Below are positions 9,653 through 19,860 of a DNA stretch of 64,000 nt, in pieces. The stretch covers positions 1,685,001 to 1,749,000 of the forward strand of contig NZ_MUFV01000001.1 in assembly GCF_002017875.1 (NCBI RefSeq), written 5' to 3'. How positions within the stretch are numbered: position 1 is the stretch's first letter; the number at the start of each line of letters is the position of its first letter. The translations under genes and the position numbers were made by a program. The notes beneath the pieces were generated by a model. It saw nothing but the letters and a program-made list of their open reading frames with translations, had not been told where the DNA came from and did no database searches. Source of the stretch: Deinococcus sp. LM3 (GTDB taxonomy: Bacteria > Deinococcota > Deinococci > Deinococcales > Deinococcaceae).

Positions 9653-10387
9653 ATGGTGACCGCAGGAACTCCGGAGGCGTTCGAGACGATTCATGGCGTG
9701 GCAGGGCCGCTGGACTGGCTGTGCCTCGCGCCGCACCCGGACGACGCGGAGATCGGCGCGGGCGGGACGCTGATCCGGCTGGCCCGCGCGGGGCGCGCCG
9801 TAGGCATCCTGGAACTGTCGCGGGGCGAGCGGGGCACGCAGGGCACGCCGGACGTGCGCGTGGCCGAGTGCGCCCGCGCGGCGGCCATCATGGGCCTGAC
9901 GTGGCGCGGACAACTGGGCCTGCCGGACGGCGAACTGCGCGACACGCTGGACGGCGCGCACGCGCTGGCGTCGGTGTTGCGCGCGGTGCGGCCCCGCGTG
10001 CTGGTCGTCCCGCACCACCACGACCGCCACCCGGATCACTTCGGGACGTACCACCTGAGCAAGCGGGCCGTGCATCTGGCGCAACTGGCGAAAGCGGACC
10101 TGCCGGGAGAACCGCACCGGGTGGGGCGGGTGCTGCTGTACCAGGGGAACGCGGACATCACCCCGAACGTGCTGGTCGACGTGGAGGCCGTGCAGGACAC
10201 CTGGGAGGCGGCGATCCTGGCGCACCAGAGTCAGTTCTCGGGGGCCGCCATCTCGGAGACGGTCACGCCGGAGATCGTGGAGCGCCGCCGCGCCCGCCTG
10301 ACGTACTGGGGCACCCTGGCGCGCGTGCGCTACGCCGAGGCCTTCGAGGCGGACTCGGCGCTGCTGGTGGATCCCCTGGCATTGTGA
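9653..10387 (+). CDS. bshB1: Bacillithiol biosynthesis N-acetylglucosamine-malate deacetylase BshB1
   Basis: LmbE-family zinc deacetylase that removes acetyl from GlcNAc-malate in bacillithiol synthesis, the low-molecular-weight thiol made by Deinococcus. The 244-aa protein has the zinc motif APHPDDAEIGAGG near the N-terminus, LSRGERGTQGTP, and the HHHDRHPDHFGTYHLSK block that provides another zinc His. The start at 9653 is preferred over ATG 9641 because TATGCT lies 7 nt upstream. It is the only bsh gene in the window. Confidence 0.9.
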   Translation: MVTAGTPEAFETIHGVAGPLDWLCLAPHPDDAEIGAGGTLIRLARAGRAVGILELSRGERGTQGTPDVRVAECARAAAIMGLTWRGQLGLPDGELRDTLDGAHALASVLRAVRPRVLVVPHHHDRHPDHFGTYHLSKRAVHLAQLAKADLPGEPHRVGRVLLYQGNADITPNVLVDVEAVQDTWEAAILAHQSQFSGAAISETVTPEIVERRRARLTYWGTLARVRYAEAFEADSALLVDPLAL

Positions 10388-10408
10388 GAAGAAACTTGCC
10401 TTCGCTCG

Positions 10409-10999
10409 TTATTCGGGAATGGTCAGCCCGACGTTTCTGGCGAGACGATTCTGCCGTTCAGGCTGGGTGGCGAGAGCTATCAGTAGTTCCTGGAATTCCT
10501 GCGGGTCGATCAGGGCAGGCATGAGGAATTCCTGCGGCGCGGTGAAGATCAACGCCAGGAGATCCGCCGCAGTGTGAGCTTCGTTATCGCTACCGTGGAG
10601 CAGCAACTCGATCAGAACAGCACGCACCGCATCCACACTCTGAATCAGGTTCATCTGGATGTGTTCCCGTTCGTGGATGGACAGCCGGTGACTGGGTGAG
10701 CCACTGGCGACCTCGTAGATCGCGTTGAGCAGCCACGGACGGCTTGCCGGGGTAGCGTGCCTCAGTCCAGCGAGCAGGGCGGGCAGCAACTTCGGGCCAG
10801 CCGGGTACAGAGAGCCCTGGATGACCGCCACGTTGTCGATCTGCCGGTAAAGTTTCTCCGCTTCGTCAGTCGTGTGACTTGCGGGGAGATCGCGGATCGC
10901 GACCAGAAGATCTGCGATCCGCTGGGCACCCCTTCCGTCGCCGTTCCACACGTCATCTGGTGTCAGGTCAGGGTCTGGGTGTCGCATGTTCCCGTTCAC
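10409..10999 (-). CDS. Hypothetical protein, helical (HEAT-like)
   Basis: 196-aa soluble, mostly helical protein. Leu/Ala-rich segments such as LLPALLAGLRHATPASRPWLLNAIYEVAS and a following LIELLLHG...AADLLALIF pair resemble degenerate HEAT-type repeats. No catalytic motif is visible. The reported frame starts with GTG; an ATG four codons later (10987) is an alternative. It is less GC-rich than its neighbours, and its stop faces that of bshB1 closely (21 nt). Function unknown; scaffold or immunity-type roles are common for such folds but cannot be claimed here. Confidence 0.7.
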   Translation of the reverse strand: MNGNMRHPDPDLTPDDVWNGDGRGAQRIADLLVAIRDLPASHTTDEAEKLYRQIDNVAVIQGSLYPAGPKLLPALLAGLRHATPASRPWLLNAIYEVASGSPSHRLSIHEREHIQMNLIQSVDAVRAVLIELLLHGSDNEAHTAADLLALIFTAPQEFLMPALIDPQEFQELLIALATQPERQNRLARNVGLTIPE

Positions 11000-11034
11000 T
11001 GAGTAACCATCAGTTCTTTCTCCCAGGCTGCCGC

Positions 11035-12024
11035 TCAGTCCTGCTGCGGCCAGTCCTGGTAGGGGAGGGCGGGGTGCGGGCGGCTGGCCAGCAGTTCCTC
11101 GATCTCGTCGGCGAGGTCCAGGCCGTACTTGTAGGCGCTCTGCCCGGCGACCACGCCGCCGCCGTACTTCTCGCGGTAGTTGGCGGGGGTGCGTTCGAAG
11201 GTCATGGCCTCTGCGCTGGCGTTCGTCTGGGGGAGCACGGTCGTCAGGATCGGGGGGGTGCGCTCGCCGGTGCCGGCGAAGGCGCGTTGCAGGTCATCGG
11301 GGAGGCGTTGCAGGCCCTGGCGGTGCTGGCTGCTCTGGCTCTGGTACTTGGTGATCAGGACGCCCAGGGCGCTCAGGCGCAGGTTTCGGGCGCGGCGGAT
11401 CTCGGCGATGCGTCCGGCGATCTGCGGGATGCCGTAGGTGCTCAGGCGGTCGGGGATGGTGGGGATCAGGTAGTGGTCGCTGATTTCCAGGCCGTTCTGC
11501 GTGACGAAGCCTAGGTTGGGCGGGCAGTCGATCAGGACGTAGTCGTACCCGGCGAAGTGCGGCGCGACGAACTTCTTCACGACTTCCATCGGGCCGGTCG
11601 AGTAGTACGTGCGGCCCGCGATGTCCTGCATGCGGTCCTGCACGTCGATCAACCGGATGGAGGAGGGCAGCAGGTCCACGCGGCCGTAGCGGGTGCCTTC
11701 GGGCAGCTGGTCCATCACCTCGGGCGGCACGCGGTTGAGGTTACTGGCGCCGCGCACGATGGCGCGCGTGGCGTCGAACGTGAAGGTGCCGTCGCCGCGC
11801 AGCAGGTCCAGGAACAGGTGCGCGAGCGTCTGGCCCGCCTCGTCGGCCCTCGCCCAGCGTTCCTCGCCGATCAGGGCGAGGGTGGCGTTCGTCTGGGGGT
11901 CCAGGTCGATGACCAGCACGCGCTTCTGCTTCATGAACGCCAGCGTGTCGGCCAGTTGCACGGTCGCCGTGGTTTTCGCCACGCCGCCCTTGAGGTTGAT
12001 GAAACTCAGGACGACCGGGGCCAT
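11035..12024 (-). CDS. ParA/Soj-family ATPase (orphan)
   Basis: 329-aa deviant-Walker-A ATPase. FINLKGGVAKTTATVQLA at residues 7-24 holds the signature Lys pair, VLVIDLDPQTNATL is the second motif, and YVLIDCPPNLG is Walker B. Family members position plasmids, chromosomes or protein clusters by cycling on the nucleoid. No parB or parS-like site lies nearby, so this is not an obvious segregation locus. The ATG shares one base with the peroxiredoxin stop (TGATG), implying coupled translation. It is longer than minimal ParA (about 250 aa), with extra sequence in the middle and a Trp/Gln-rich end. Confidence 0.9.
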   Translation of the reverse strand: MAPVVLSFINLKGGVAKTTATVQLADTLAFMKQKRVLVIDLDPQTNATLALIGEERWARADEAGQTLAHLFLDLLRGDGTFTFDATRAIVRGASNLNRVPPEVMDQLPEGTRYGRVDLLPSSIRLIDVQDRMQDIAGRTYYSTGPMEVVKKFVAPHFAGYDYVLIDCPPNLGFVTQNGLEISDHYLIPTIPDRLSTYGIPQIAGRIAEIRRARNLRLSALGVLITKYQSQSSQHRQGLQRLPDDLQRAFAGTGERTPPILTTVLPQTNASAEAMTFERTPANYREKYGGGVVAGQSAYKYGLDLADEIEELLASRPHPALPYQDWPQQD

Positions 12025-12479
12025 CAGAGTTCGCGGATCTTGGCCAGCACAGCCTCGGGCCGCACGGTGTAGTCGCCGGTCTTCTCCTCGACGTGCTGGT
12101 AGCGGATCACGCCCTCCCGGTCAATCAGGAACACAGCCCGGCCGCTGATGCCCCGGTCGTCGATGGCCACCCCGTACGAGCGGGCCACGTCGAGTTTCAT
12201 GTCGGCCAGCAGCGGCACCTCGATGCCGTACTCGGCGGCCCAGGCCTTGTGGGCGTGCACGCTGTCGCGGTTCACGCCCAGCACGACCGCCCCGGCGTCC
12301 GCGAAATCATCCTGGCGACCCGAGTACTCCGGAAGCTGCATGGAGCACACGGGACTGAAATCCAGCGGGTAGAACACCAGCACCACGGCGCTGTGGCCGC
12401 GGTAACTGCTCAGGGTGATCTGCTCGCCGGTCGAGGCGGGCAGGGTGAAGTCCGGCGCAGGCTGTCCCACAAGGCTCAT
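12024..12479 (-). CDS. One-Cys peroxiredoxin (AhpE/BCP-like)
   Basis: 151-aa thiol peroxidase of the AhpC/TSA fold that reduces hydroperoxides. Cys45 in YPLDFSPVCSMQLPEY is the peroxidatic Cys and the only Cys in the protein. Recycling must therefore use an external thiol; bacillithiol is a plausible partner but that is inference. The PLxFxxxC arrangement resembles mycobacterial AhpE. Start 12479 is fixed by TACACT at 12486-12491 with a 6-nt gap. It is translated ahead of the ParA-family gene on the same message. Confidence 0.9.
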   Translation of the reverse strand: MSLVGQPAPDFTLPASTGEQITLSSYRGHSAVVLVFYPLDFSPVCSMQLPEYSGRQDDFADAGAVVLGVNRDSVHAHKAWAAEYGIEVPLLADMKLDVARSYGVAIDDRGISGRAVFLIDREGVIRYQHVEEKTGDYTVRPEAVLAKIREL

Positions 12480-12872
12480 GCCCGCAGTGTAGCGGGCCGA
12501 GCCCCCGTGGGCCGCCTGATTTCCGGCAGTTGTCCGGCCTGCGTGCCCGGCGTTGTCTGATACGGACTCCGATTGAAGGGGCTGCAAAGACCCTTCAATC
12601 CGAGCGGATGCGAGTGGGAGTAGGGCGGGTTCCGGACGTGGAGCTGGCAATCCGGTGAAGTTCCGGATTGTCAGCGAAACAAACGGAATCCGTATGACCT
12701 GCGTGTCTGGCCCGCCCGGCTGTCCCCGTCTGCGCTGCACCTTTGAACCGCGTCCCGCTTTGCCCCCCCTGCCCGGCGCGCGGGATTACGCTGGGTGGGT
12801 ACCGTCCCCGGCGTCTGCACCGTTCACGCCCTGCACGCACCCCCGCCGGGACGGCCCCGAGGAGGAATTCCC
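12480..12872. other. Intergenic region holding repeat copy C
   Basis: Divergent region between peroxiredoxin (-) and desaturase (+). It contains the peroxiredoxin -10 box, repeat copy C and about 165 nt upstream of the desaturase with no clear -35/-10 pair. No gene is supported. Confidence 0.6.
12562..12694. repeat. Dispersed ~133-bp repeat, copy C
   Basis: Exactly 133 bp, from TACGGACTCCG to CGGAATCCGTA, inverted relative to copy A and nearly identical over its length. Flanks are CTGA on the left and TGAC on the right. The internal hairpin GATTGAAGGGGCTGCAAAGA...CTTCAATC differs slightly from copy A in its loop. Confidence 0.88.
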
Positions 12873-13964
<1,092 letters not shown>

Positions 13965-13985
13965 ACACGGCCCGCCTGAAGCTGG

Positions 13986-14022
13986 AAGCCCGCCCGCGCC
14001 CCGTGCGCGTGGCGGGCTTTTG
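13986..14022 (+). terminator. Terminator of the desaturase gene
   Basis: AAGCCCGCC / GGCGGGCTT stem with inner GCGC pairing, followed by TTTTG. Confidence 0.85.
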
Positions 14023-14201
14023 CGTATTCCGGTGCGCCGCCGCTTCACGCGGCTGGCCGGGCAGGGGGCGTGCGGTGTGCAGGCGGGTGCGGGGCGTGGC
14101 ATGCTGACCGTGTTCCTCTGTCCGGCGCCCGTTCCGTCACCGTTTCCGTTTTCACTGGAGTGCGCGGCCCTGTCCGCTGCGCGCCCATCAGGAGGCCGCG
14201 T

Positions 14202-15143
14202 ATGATCCCACCGACTGCCCAGACTGCCGCCCGGCTGAACCCGGAGCGTCCCAACCCGGCGCTGGCCGCGCTGGGCTACGCGCCGGACGACCGCGTGGTG
14301 ATCTTTCACGCGGACGACCTGGGCATGTGTCAGGCGACCGTGAGTGCCTGCCTGGACCTGTTCGGGACGGGCACGCTGTCGTCGGCGTCGGTCATGACGA
14401 CCTGTGCGTGGGCACCGGCGGCGGCCGGGGTGGCGCGTGAATTCCCGGACGCGGACCTGGGCGTGCACCTGACCCTGACGAGCGAGTGGAGCGAGTACCG
14501 CTGGGCGGCCCTGAGTACCCGCGACCCGGCCACCGGCCTGCTGGACGCGCAGGGGCAGCTGCACGCGACTGTCGAGGCGGCCCGCCTGCACGGCGTTCCG
14601 GCGGCCGTGCGCGCCGAGATGGACGCCCAGATCGTCCGGGCGCTGGACCTGGGCATCGAGGTCTCGCACGTGGACGCGCACATGGGGGCCGTCGCGCACC
14701 CGCGCTTCCTGCCGGACTGCATCGAGCTGGCGCTGCGGCACGGCGCGGTCCCGATGTTCCCGCGCCTGGACAGTGCCGGGTGGCGCTCGCACGGGCTGGA
14801 CGCGCGCGACGCGGCGCAGGCGGCGCAGTTCACGCAGGCGCTGGAGGCGCGCGGGCTGCCGCTGGTGGATCACCTCGTGATGCTGCCGCTGCACTCGGGC
14901 GGGGATCAGGTGCCCCTGATCGAGGACCTGCTGGGCAGCCTCCCGCCGGGCCTGACGCACTTCATCCTGCACCCCGCGCGGGACACGCCGGAACTGCGCG
15001 CCATTGCCAGCGACTGGGCGGGCCGGGTGGCGAACCACGCGGCGTTCATGGACCCGCGCCTGCCCGGCGTGATCGAACGCAGCGGTGTGAAGGTTATTTC
15101 CTACCGCGCGCTGCGGCCGCTGCTGGGCGCGGTCCTGCCATGA
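14202..15143 (+). CDS. ChbG/YdjC-family carbohydrate deacetylase
   Basis: 313-aa protein with the family signature VIFHADDLGMC (about residues 31-41; Asp and His metal ligands), LGVHLTLTSEW, and VSHVDAHMGAVAHP. Characterised members deacetylate chito-oligosaccharides; others are cellobiose-type deacetylases, so the sugar here is open. ATG 14202 follows an AGGAGG site at 14190-14195. The TGA overlaps the ATG of the following MFS transporter (ATGA), so the two form an operon likely to take up and process an oligosaccharide. Confidence 0.92.
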   Translation: MIPPTAQTAARLNPERPNPALAALGYAPDDRVVIFHADDLGMCQATVSACLDLFGTGTLSSASVMTTCAWAPAAAGVAREFPDADLGVHLTLTSEWSEYRWAALSTRDPATGLLDAQGQLHATVEAARLHGVPAAVRAEMDAQIVRALDLGIEVSHVDAHMGAVAHPRFLPDCIELALRHGAVPMFPRLDSAGWRSHGLDARDAAQAAQFTQALEARGLPLVDHLVMLPLHSGGDQVPLIEDLLGSLPPGLTHFILHPARDTPELRAIASDWAGRVANHAAFMDPRLPGVIERSGVKVISYRALRPLLGAVLP

Positions 15144-16540
15144 CGGTCCCCATCCCGGCCACCGGCCTGACGCCGGACGCGACGCCCGACATGACGCCCG
15201 ACACGACCTCCGCGCAGCGCTGGCGGTACGCGGTCATGAACTTCGGGCTGACCATCCCGGTGCAGACCGGCAGTTTCCTGCTGCTGTACTACGTGGACGA
15301 CCGCCGCATGGACCCCGCCTGGGCCGCGACCGCCCTGACCTGCTTCGCCGTGTACAACGCCGCGAACAACCCGGTCATCGGGTTCCTGAGCGACCGGACC
15401 CGCTCGCGCTGGGGCCGCCGCATTCCGTTCGTGCGCTTCGGGTTCCTGCCGGGCCTGATCCTGTTCACGCTGCTGTTCTCGGCGCCATTCGACGGCGTGA
15501 GCAGCCCCGCAGCGCTGCTGGTGTACTTCGTGGTCGTCTGGACGCTCTGGGAGACGGTCAGCACGGCCGTCGGCACCGGTTACCTGTCACTGCTGCCCGA
15601 GATGTTCCGCACCTTCCGGGAACGCACGGACGTCGCGTGGCGCATGAACGTCGTGCAGGTCGCCGGACTGCTGATCGGGCTGGCGCTGCCGCCCCTGCTG
15701 GCAGGACTGCTCGGCTGGGGCGTCATGGCGGCCCTGTTCGCCGTGCTGGCCGCCGCCGCGATCCTGTTCGGGCTGGGCAGCCTGTTCGAGCGTCCGGGCA
15801 CCGCCGCGCCGGGCCTGGGGTTCTTCCGGGCGGCGCGCGTCACGTTCCGCAACCCGGCGTTCCTGACCGTCGTAGCCGCGCAGACCATGCGCTTCTTCTG
15901 CACGGGCACCCTGGCGACCGGCATGGGCTTCTACGTGCGCTACAGCCTGGGCGAGACGGGCGGCGCCGCCACCACCCTGCTGCTGGCCTCCGCGTTCGTC
16001 ACGGCGGGCGCGGCCCTGTGGCCCTGGCGGACCTTCGTGACCCCCCGCCTGGGCGCCCGCGGCACGCTGATGCTGGCCTTCGCGCTGGGGGCCGCCGCGC
16101 TGGTCCCGCTGGCGCTGGTCAGCACGCTGGCCGGCGCGCTCGTCTCGACCGTATTGTTCGGAGTGGCGCTGTCGGGCATGATCCTGATGGGCGACGTGAT
16201 CCTGGGCGACGTGATCGATGAGGACGAACTCCGCACCGGCGAGCGCCGTGAGGGCCTGTACTACGGCATGTCCGGCTTCATCACCACCCTGAGCGCCGCA
16301 CTGACCGCGCAGGCCTTCGGGGCGGTCACGCGCGCCAGCGGCTACGACCCTACCCTGACCACGCAACCCGACGCGGTCGCCGGGGCCTTCCGCTTCTTCA
16401 TGACCGGCCCGCCCATCGCGGGCGCGCTGCTGGCCGTGGCGCTGCTGGCCCTGTACCCGCTGCACGGCGAACGACTGAACGCCGTGCGCGCCGCCCTGGC
16501 ACGGAAACGACTGGAACGGGCCACGGCGGGCGGAGGTTAA
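15140..16540 (+). CDS. MFS transporter, glycoside-pentoside-hexuronide (MelB-like) type
   Basis: 466-aa inner-membrane carrier with about 12 hydrophobic segments. NPVIGFLSDRTRSRWGRRIPFV, near residue 80, is the characteristic cytoplasmic loop of GPH/MFS cation-sugar symporters, and a late DEDELRTGERREGLYYG motif also matches that family. Coupled to the ChbG-like deacetylase, so it probably imports the same glycan; substrate not determined. Its TAA overlaps the stop of prmC on the opposite strand by 4 nt (16537-16540), with no room for a terminator. Confidence 0.92.
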   Translation: MTVPIPATGLTPDATPDMTPDTTSAQRWRYAVMNFGLTIPVQTGSFLLLYYVDDRRMDPAWAATALTCFAVYNAANNPVIGFLSDRTRSRWGRRIPFVRFGFLPGLILFTLLFSAPFDGVSSPAALLVYFVVVWTLWETVSTAVGTGYLSLLPEMFRTFRERTDVAWRMNVVQVAGLLIGLALPPLLAGLLGWGVMAALFAVLAAAAILFGLGSLFERPGTAAPGLGFFRAARVTFRNPAFLTVVAAQTMRFFCTGTLATGMGFYVRYSLGETGGAATTLLLASAFVTAGAALWPWRTFVTPRLGARGTLMLAFALGAAALVPLALVSTLAGALVSTVLFGVALSGMILMGDVILGDVIDEDELRTGERREGLYYGMSGFITTLSAALTAQAFGAVTRASGYDPTLTTQPDAVAGAFRFFMTGPPIAGALLAVALLALYPLHGERLNAVRAALARKRLERATAGGG

Positions 16541-17379
16541 CCCGACTGCCCGGCCCGCCGCGCCTGCACGAAGCGTTCCCGGCCGGTCAGGTCGGCGTGC
16601 AGCTGCGCGTCCCAGCCGCCTGCGCGCAGCTCGGCGGCCAGTGTGGCAGCGTTGCGCGGGTCGAGTTCCAGCCACAGCGCCCCGCCCGCTGCCAGTGCGG
16701 GCGAGGCCTGTGCGGCCAGCCTCCGGGCCAGGGTCAGGCCGTCCGGGCCGGAGTACAGCGCCAGATCCGGGTCGCGCTGCACTTCCGGGTCGGCGTGCGC
16801 GCGGTCCCCTTCCGGCAGGTACGGGGGGTTGCTGACGATCAGGTCGAACGGGCCGGGCACGCCCGCCAGCAGGTCCGCCTGCAGCCACGTGACTTCCAGG
16901 CCGTTCAGGGCGGCGTTCTCGCGCGCCAGGGCCAGCGCGCCTGGGCTGAGGTCCGTGGCGGTCACGGCCGCGCCGGGGCAGGCAGCCTTCACGCCCAGCG
17001 CCAGCGCGCCCGTGCCGGTGCCCACGTCCAGCACGCGCGGCTGAGCCCTGGACTGCAGGCCCGGCAGCAGCAGGTGCAGCAGCCACTCGGTTTCCGGGCG
17101 GGGCACCAGGGCGCGCGGGTCGCAGCGCAGCCGCACGCCGCCCCACTCGACCTCGCCCAGAATGTGTTGCAGCGGCTCGCGCGCCGCCCGGCGGTCCAGC
17201 AGCGTCGCGTAACGCGCCTGACCGTCCGCGCCGACCGGTTCGTGCGCGCGGGTCAGTAGCGCCGTGGGCGTCAGGTGCAGGGCGCTCAGCAGCAGCTCGC
17301 GGGCGTCCACCTCCGGGGAGGGAACGCCCGCGCTGCCCAGCCGCGCCGCGCCCTGCCTCAACAGGTCACGCAGCTGCAC
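16537..17379 (-). CDS. prmC: Peptide chain release factor N5-glutamine methyltransferase
   Basis: 280-aa SAM-dependent enzyme that methylates the GGQ glutamine of release factors. It shows the N-terminal helical domain (residues 1-75), REPLQHILGEVEWGG, the SAM-binding LDVGTGTGALALG and the catalytic SNPPYLPEGD motif. It lies 4 nt after the khpB stop, so the two are co-transcribed. Its 3' end overlaps the convergent MFS gene. Confidence 0.95.
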   Translation of the reverse strand: MQLRDLLRQGAARLGSAGVPSPEVDARELLLSALHLTPTALLTRAHEPVGADGQARYATLLDRRAAREPLQHILGEVEWGGVRLRCDPRALVPRPETEWLLHLLLPGLQSRAQPRVLDVGTGTGALALGVKAACPGAAVTATDLSPGALALARENAALNGLEVTWLQADLLAGVPGPFDLIVSNPPYLPEGDRAHADPEVQRDPDLALYSGPDGLTLARRLAAQASPALAAGGALWLELDPRNAATLAAELRAGGWDAQLHADLTGRERFVQARRAGQSG

Positions 17380-17383
17380 GCCC

Positions 17384-17965
17384 TTACCCGTGCCGGGGTT
17401 TGATAATCAGTCGCCGGGCGTTGCCCTCCCCGATGGACTCGCTCATCACGTCCGGGTGCTCTTTCAGGGCGATGTGAATCACGCGCCGTTCGGAGGCGGG
17501 CATGGGCTGTAACTCGTGCGGCTCGCCGCTCTTGGCGACCTGCACGGCCAGCCGCTCGGCCAGTTTGCTGAGTGCCTCGGCCTGCCGCTTGCGGTACCCG
17601 CCGATATCCACCCGCACGCGCAGGTTCCCGCGTCCTTCCTGCTTGGCGAGGACCGTGTAGGCCAGCACCTCGATGGCGCCCAGGGTGCGGCCGTCCCGCC
17701 CGGCGAAACGGGCGGCGTTCTCGCCGGTGATCTCGGCTTCCAGCGCGTCGTCCGCCTGCGTGACATTCACCTGGAGCTCCGGGTCGATGCGGCCCAGCAG
17801 GCCCCGCAGGAACGCTTCGAGGGTGGACCGCGGGTCCTCGGCTGCGGCTTCCAGCGTGGGGGTGCCGGTCAGGGCGTCCGGAGCGGGCGGTGGCAGCTCG
17901 CTCTCGTCGGCGTCGCTGATACCCAGCCCCGCGAGGTAGTCGTCGAGGTTCGTGCGGTTATCCAT
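17384..17965 (-). CDS. khpB: KH/R3H RNA-binding protein Jag (KhpB)
   Basis: 193-aa RNA-binding protein. An acidic, Pro-rich N-terminus (1-55) precedes a KH-type domain with the GRDGRTLGAIEVLAY loop (about 88-103). An R3H domain with ERRVIHIALKEHPDV follows near residue 160. In Firmicutes, KhpA/KhpB partners bind small RNAs and affect cell division; a role here is by homology. Start 17965 is supported by TAGACT at 17973-17978, 7 nt upstream (leaderless). First gene of a khpB-prmC operon. Confidence 0.92.
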   Translation of the reverse strand: MDNRTNLDDYLAGLGISDADESELPPPAPDALTGTPTLEAAAEDPRSTLEAFLRGLLGRIDPELQVNVTQADDALEAEITGENAARFAGRDGRTLGAIEVLAYTVLAKQEGRGNLRVRVDIGGYRKRQAEALSKLAERLAVQVAKSGEPHELQPMPASERRVIHIALKEHPDVMSESIGEGNARRLIIKPRHG

Positions 17966-17989
17966 GCCCCGCAGTCTAGCGCGGCCCCC

Positions 17990-18481
17990 TCACGAATTTC
18001 CCACGGACTGCCCGGCCACGCTGGCCGCGAAATGGCGGGCGCTGCGTTCCAGCAGGCGGTACATCTCCTCGAAGCCGTCCTGACCGCCGTAGTAGGGGTC
18101 CGGCACGTCCGCGCCCGGCGCGAGCGGATCGAAGTCCCGCATCAGCTGCACACGCGCCTCCGCGTTCGGCGGGCTCAGGCGGCGCGCGTCCGTGAGATTC
18201 GAGGCGTCCATCGCCAGGATCACATCCTGCTCGTAGAAATCTGCCGCCGACAGCTGCCGCGCCCGGCCCTCCAGGCGCAGGCCGTGCCGGGCCGCCACCT
18301 CCAGGCTGCGCGGGTCGGCCGGCCGGCCCACGTGCCAGTCACCGGTTCCGGCGCTGCTCACCACGGCCGCCACGCCCGCCGCCTCCAGTTCGCGGCGCAG
18401 CAGCGCCTCGGCCACCGGACTGCGGCAGATGTTCCCCAGGCACAGCGCCAGCACCCGCAGCGGCTTTCCGGTATCAGTCAT
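17990..18481 (-). CDS. Low-molecular-weight protein-tyrosine phosphatase
   Basis: 163-aa phosphatase with the P-loop CLGNICRS (Cys14 nucleophile, Arg20) and the general acid in VPDPYYGG near residue 129. Bacterial members act on phosphotyrosine of kinases or capsule regulators, or as arsenate reductases; the tyrosine-rich DPYYGG loop favours the phosphatase role. Its ATG nearly abuts the stop of the upstream DUF418 reading frame, so it was probably translated from that message. Confidence 0.93.
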   Translation of the reverse strand: MTDTGKPLRVLALCLGNICRSPVAEALLRRELEAAGVAAVVSSAGTGDWHVGRPADPRSLEVAARHGLRLEGRARQLSAADFYEQDVILAMDASNLTDARRLSPPNAEARVQLMRDFDPLAPGADVPDPYYGGQDGFEEMYRLLERSARHFAASVAGQSVGNS

Positions 18482-19743
18482 GCGCCCGATTCTGCCGGAC
18501 GCGCGGGCCGTACACCACCCGCCGGACCAGTCCCTCCACCGGCCCCTGCCCGAAACGGGCCAGCCACCATGCGCTCAGCGGCACCTGCGCCAGCCCGAAC
18601 AGCAGCGCCAGCGCCAGCGTCTGCGCCGCGCCCCAGACCGCGAACTCGCCGCTGTACGGGAACGCCTCGCCCCCCCGGCCGCCGGGGTGCCCGACACCCA
18701 CCCGAACCCCTGGTGCAGCGCGTACGGGTAGAAGATCAGCGTCATGACCACGCTCTGCGTCAGGTAGTTCGTCAGGGCCATCCGCCCGCTCGCCGCGAAC
18801 AGCCGCCACGCGCCCAGCCGCCCGGACGCGGCCAGCAGGCCCAGCACGCCCACGTACCCCAGCGCGCCCGCCAGCCCGCCCGCCATGCGGACCGGCAGGG
18901 CCAGCATGCCCGCCGCCACGTCCGTGCGGGTGTTCAGGTACGCCAGCCCCAACCCCAGCGGCAGGCCCATGCCCAGGCCCCCAGCGCCAGCCGCCGCAGC
19001 AGCGGGCGGTGCTCGTCCGGGCGGGTCAGCAGGCTGGTCTTCGCGGCCGCCGCGCCCAGGAAGAACAGCGCCAGCAGCCACGGCCCGTTGAACAGACTGC
19101 CTTCCAGCAGCAGCGGCCCGAACTCGGCGGCGCGCGCCTGCACGTTCGCGGCGTAGGTGGGCAGCAACTCGGGCAGCGACGTGAAGCGCGGCGCGGTCTG
19201 CGAGGCGCTGCCCAGCGCCGCCAGCAGCCCCAGCCCCAACCACCACGCGCCCAGCACGCCCGCCAGCCGCAGCAGGCCCCGCGCCGTCATGTGCGCCACG
19301 AGCAGCAACGCCAGCGCCAGCACCGCATAATTACTGATGATGTCCCCGTGCCACACCAGCACGTAATGCGCCGCGCCGATCAGCAGCAGCGCCGCGTGCC
19401 GCCGCAGGAACACGCCCGCCCCCCGCCGCGCCAGCAGACCCGCCGCGCCCCACCCGAACAGCATCGCGAAGATCGAGATGAACCGCCCGTTCGCCAGCAC
19501 GTCCGTGACCACCTGCGCCGCGCGGTCCAGGCCCGCCTGCCGCCACTCCAGAAAGCCCGCGAAGTCCTGCATGTTCACGATCAGGATGCCCAGCAGGCTC
19601 ACGCCGCGCAGCACGTCCGGCAGCACCGAGCGGTCCTGCACCGGCCCCCCGCGCCGCGCCTCCTGTGGCGCGGGCTGCGGCAGAGCGGCGTCGGGCGGCA
19701 GCGGCGCGGCAGAGGGATCGGCAGACGGCGCAGGATCGGTCAT
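18474..19743 (-). pseudogene. DUF418 membrane protein, interrupted by two frameshifts
   Basis: A single ~423-codon gene split over three frames. Frame 1 (19743 to about 18985) encodes the conserved N-terminus, with RGVSLLGILIVNMQDF and FISIFAMLFGWGAAG. The sequence continues in a second frame (GLGMGLPLGLGL to WVSGTPAAG, about 18985-18680) and a third (GEAFPYSGEFAVWG to the family-typical ...WLARFGQGPVEGLVRR, 18680-18474). Both shifts fall in G/C homopolymers: GGGGG near 18975-18980 and seven C at 18670-18676. DUF418 proteins are multi-spanning membrane proteins of unknown function. The start has TAGCCT at 19750-19755. Either genuine decay or two sequencing indels. Confidence 0.85.
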
Positions 19744-19794
19744 GCCCGCAGGCTAGCAGGCAGCCCGGCCCGCGTCCGGCGAGCCTGCACGGCC

Positions 19795-19820
19795 ATGAAA
19801 AACCGCCCCGGAGGGCGGTG
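19795..19820 (-). terminator. Terminator of the P450 gene
   Basis: On the minus strand ACCGCCC / GGGCGGT with a 4-nt loop, then TTTTTC. Confidence 0.85.
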
Positions 19821-19860
19821 ATGTCGAACACTATAGCGCGGTATGCAGCCGGGATCAAGG

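Noticed and set aside
18474..19743. Programmed frameshifting in the DUF418 gene
   Set aside because: Two independent shifts at plain homopolymers with no slippery heptamer plus pseudoknot; indel error or decay is simpler.
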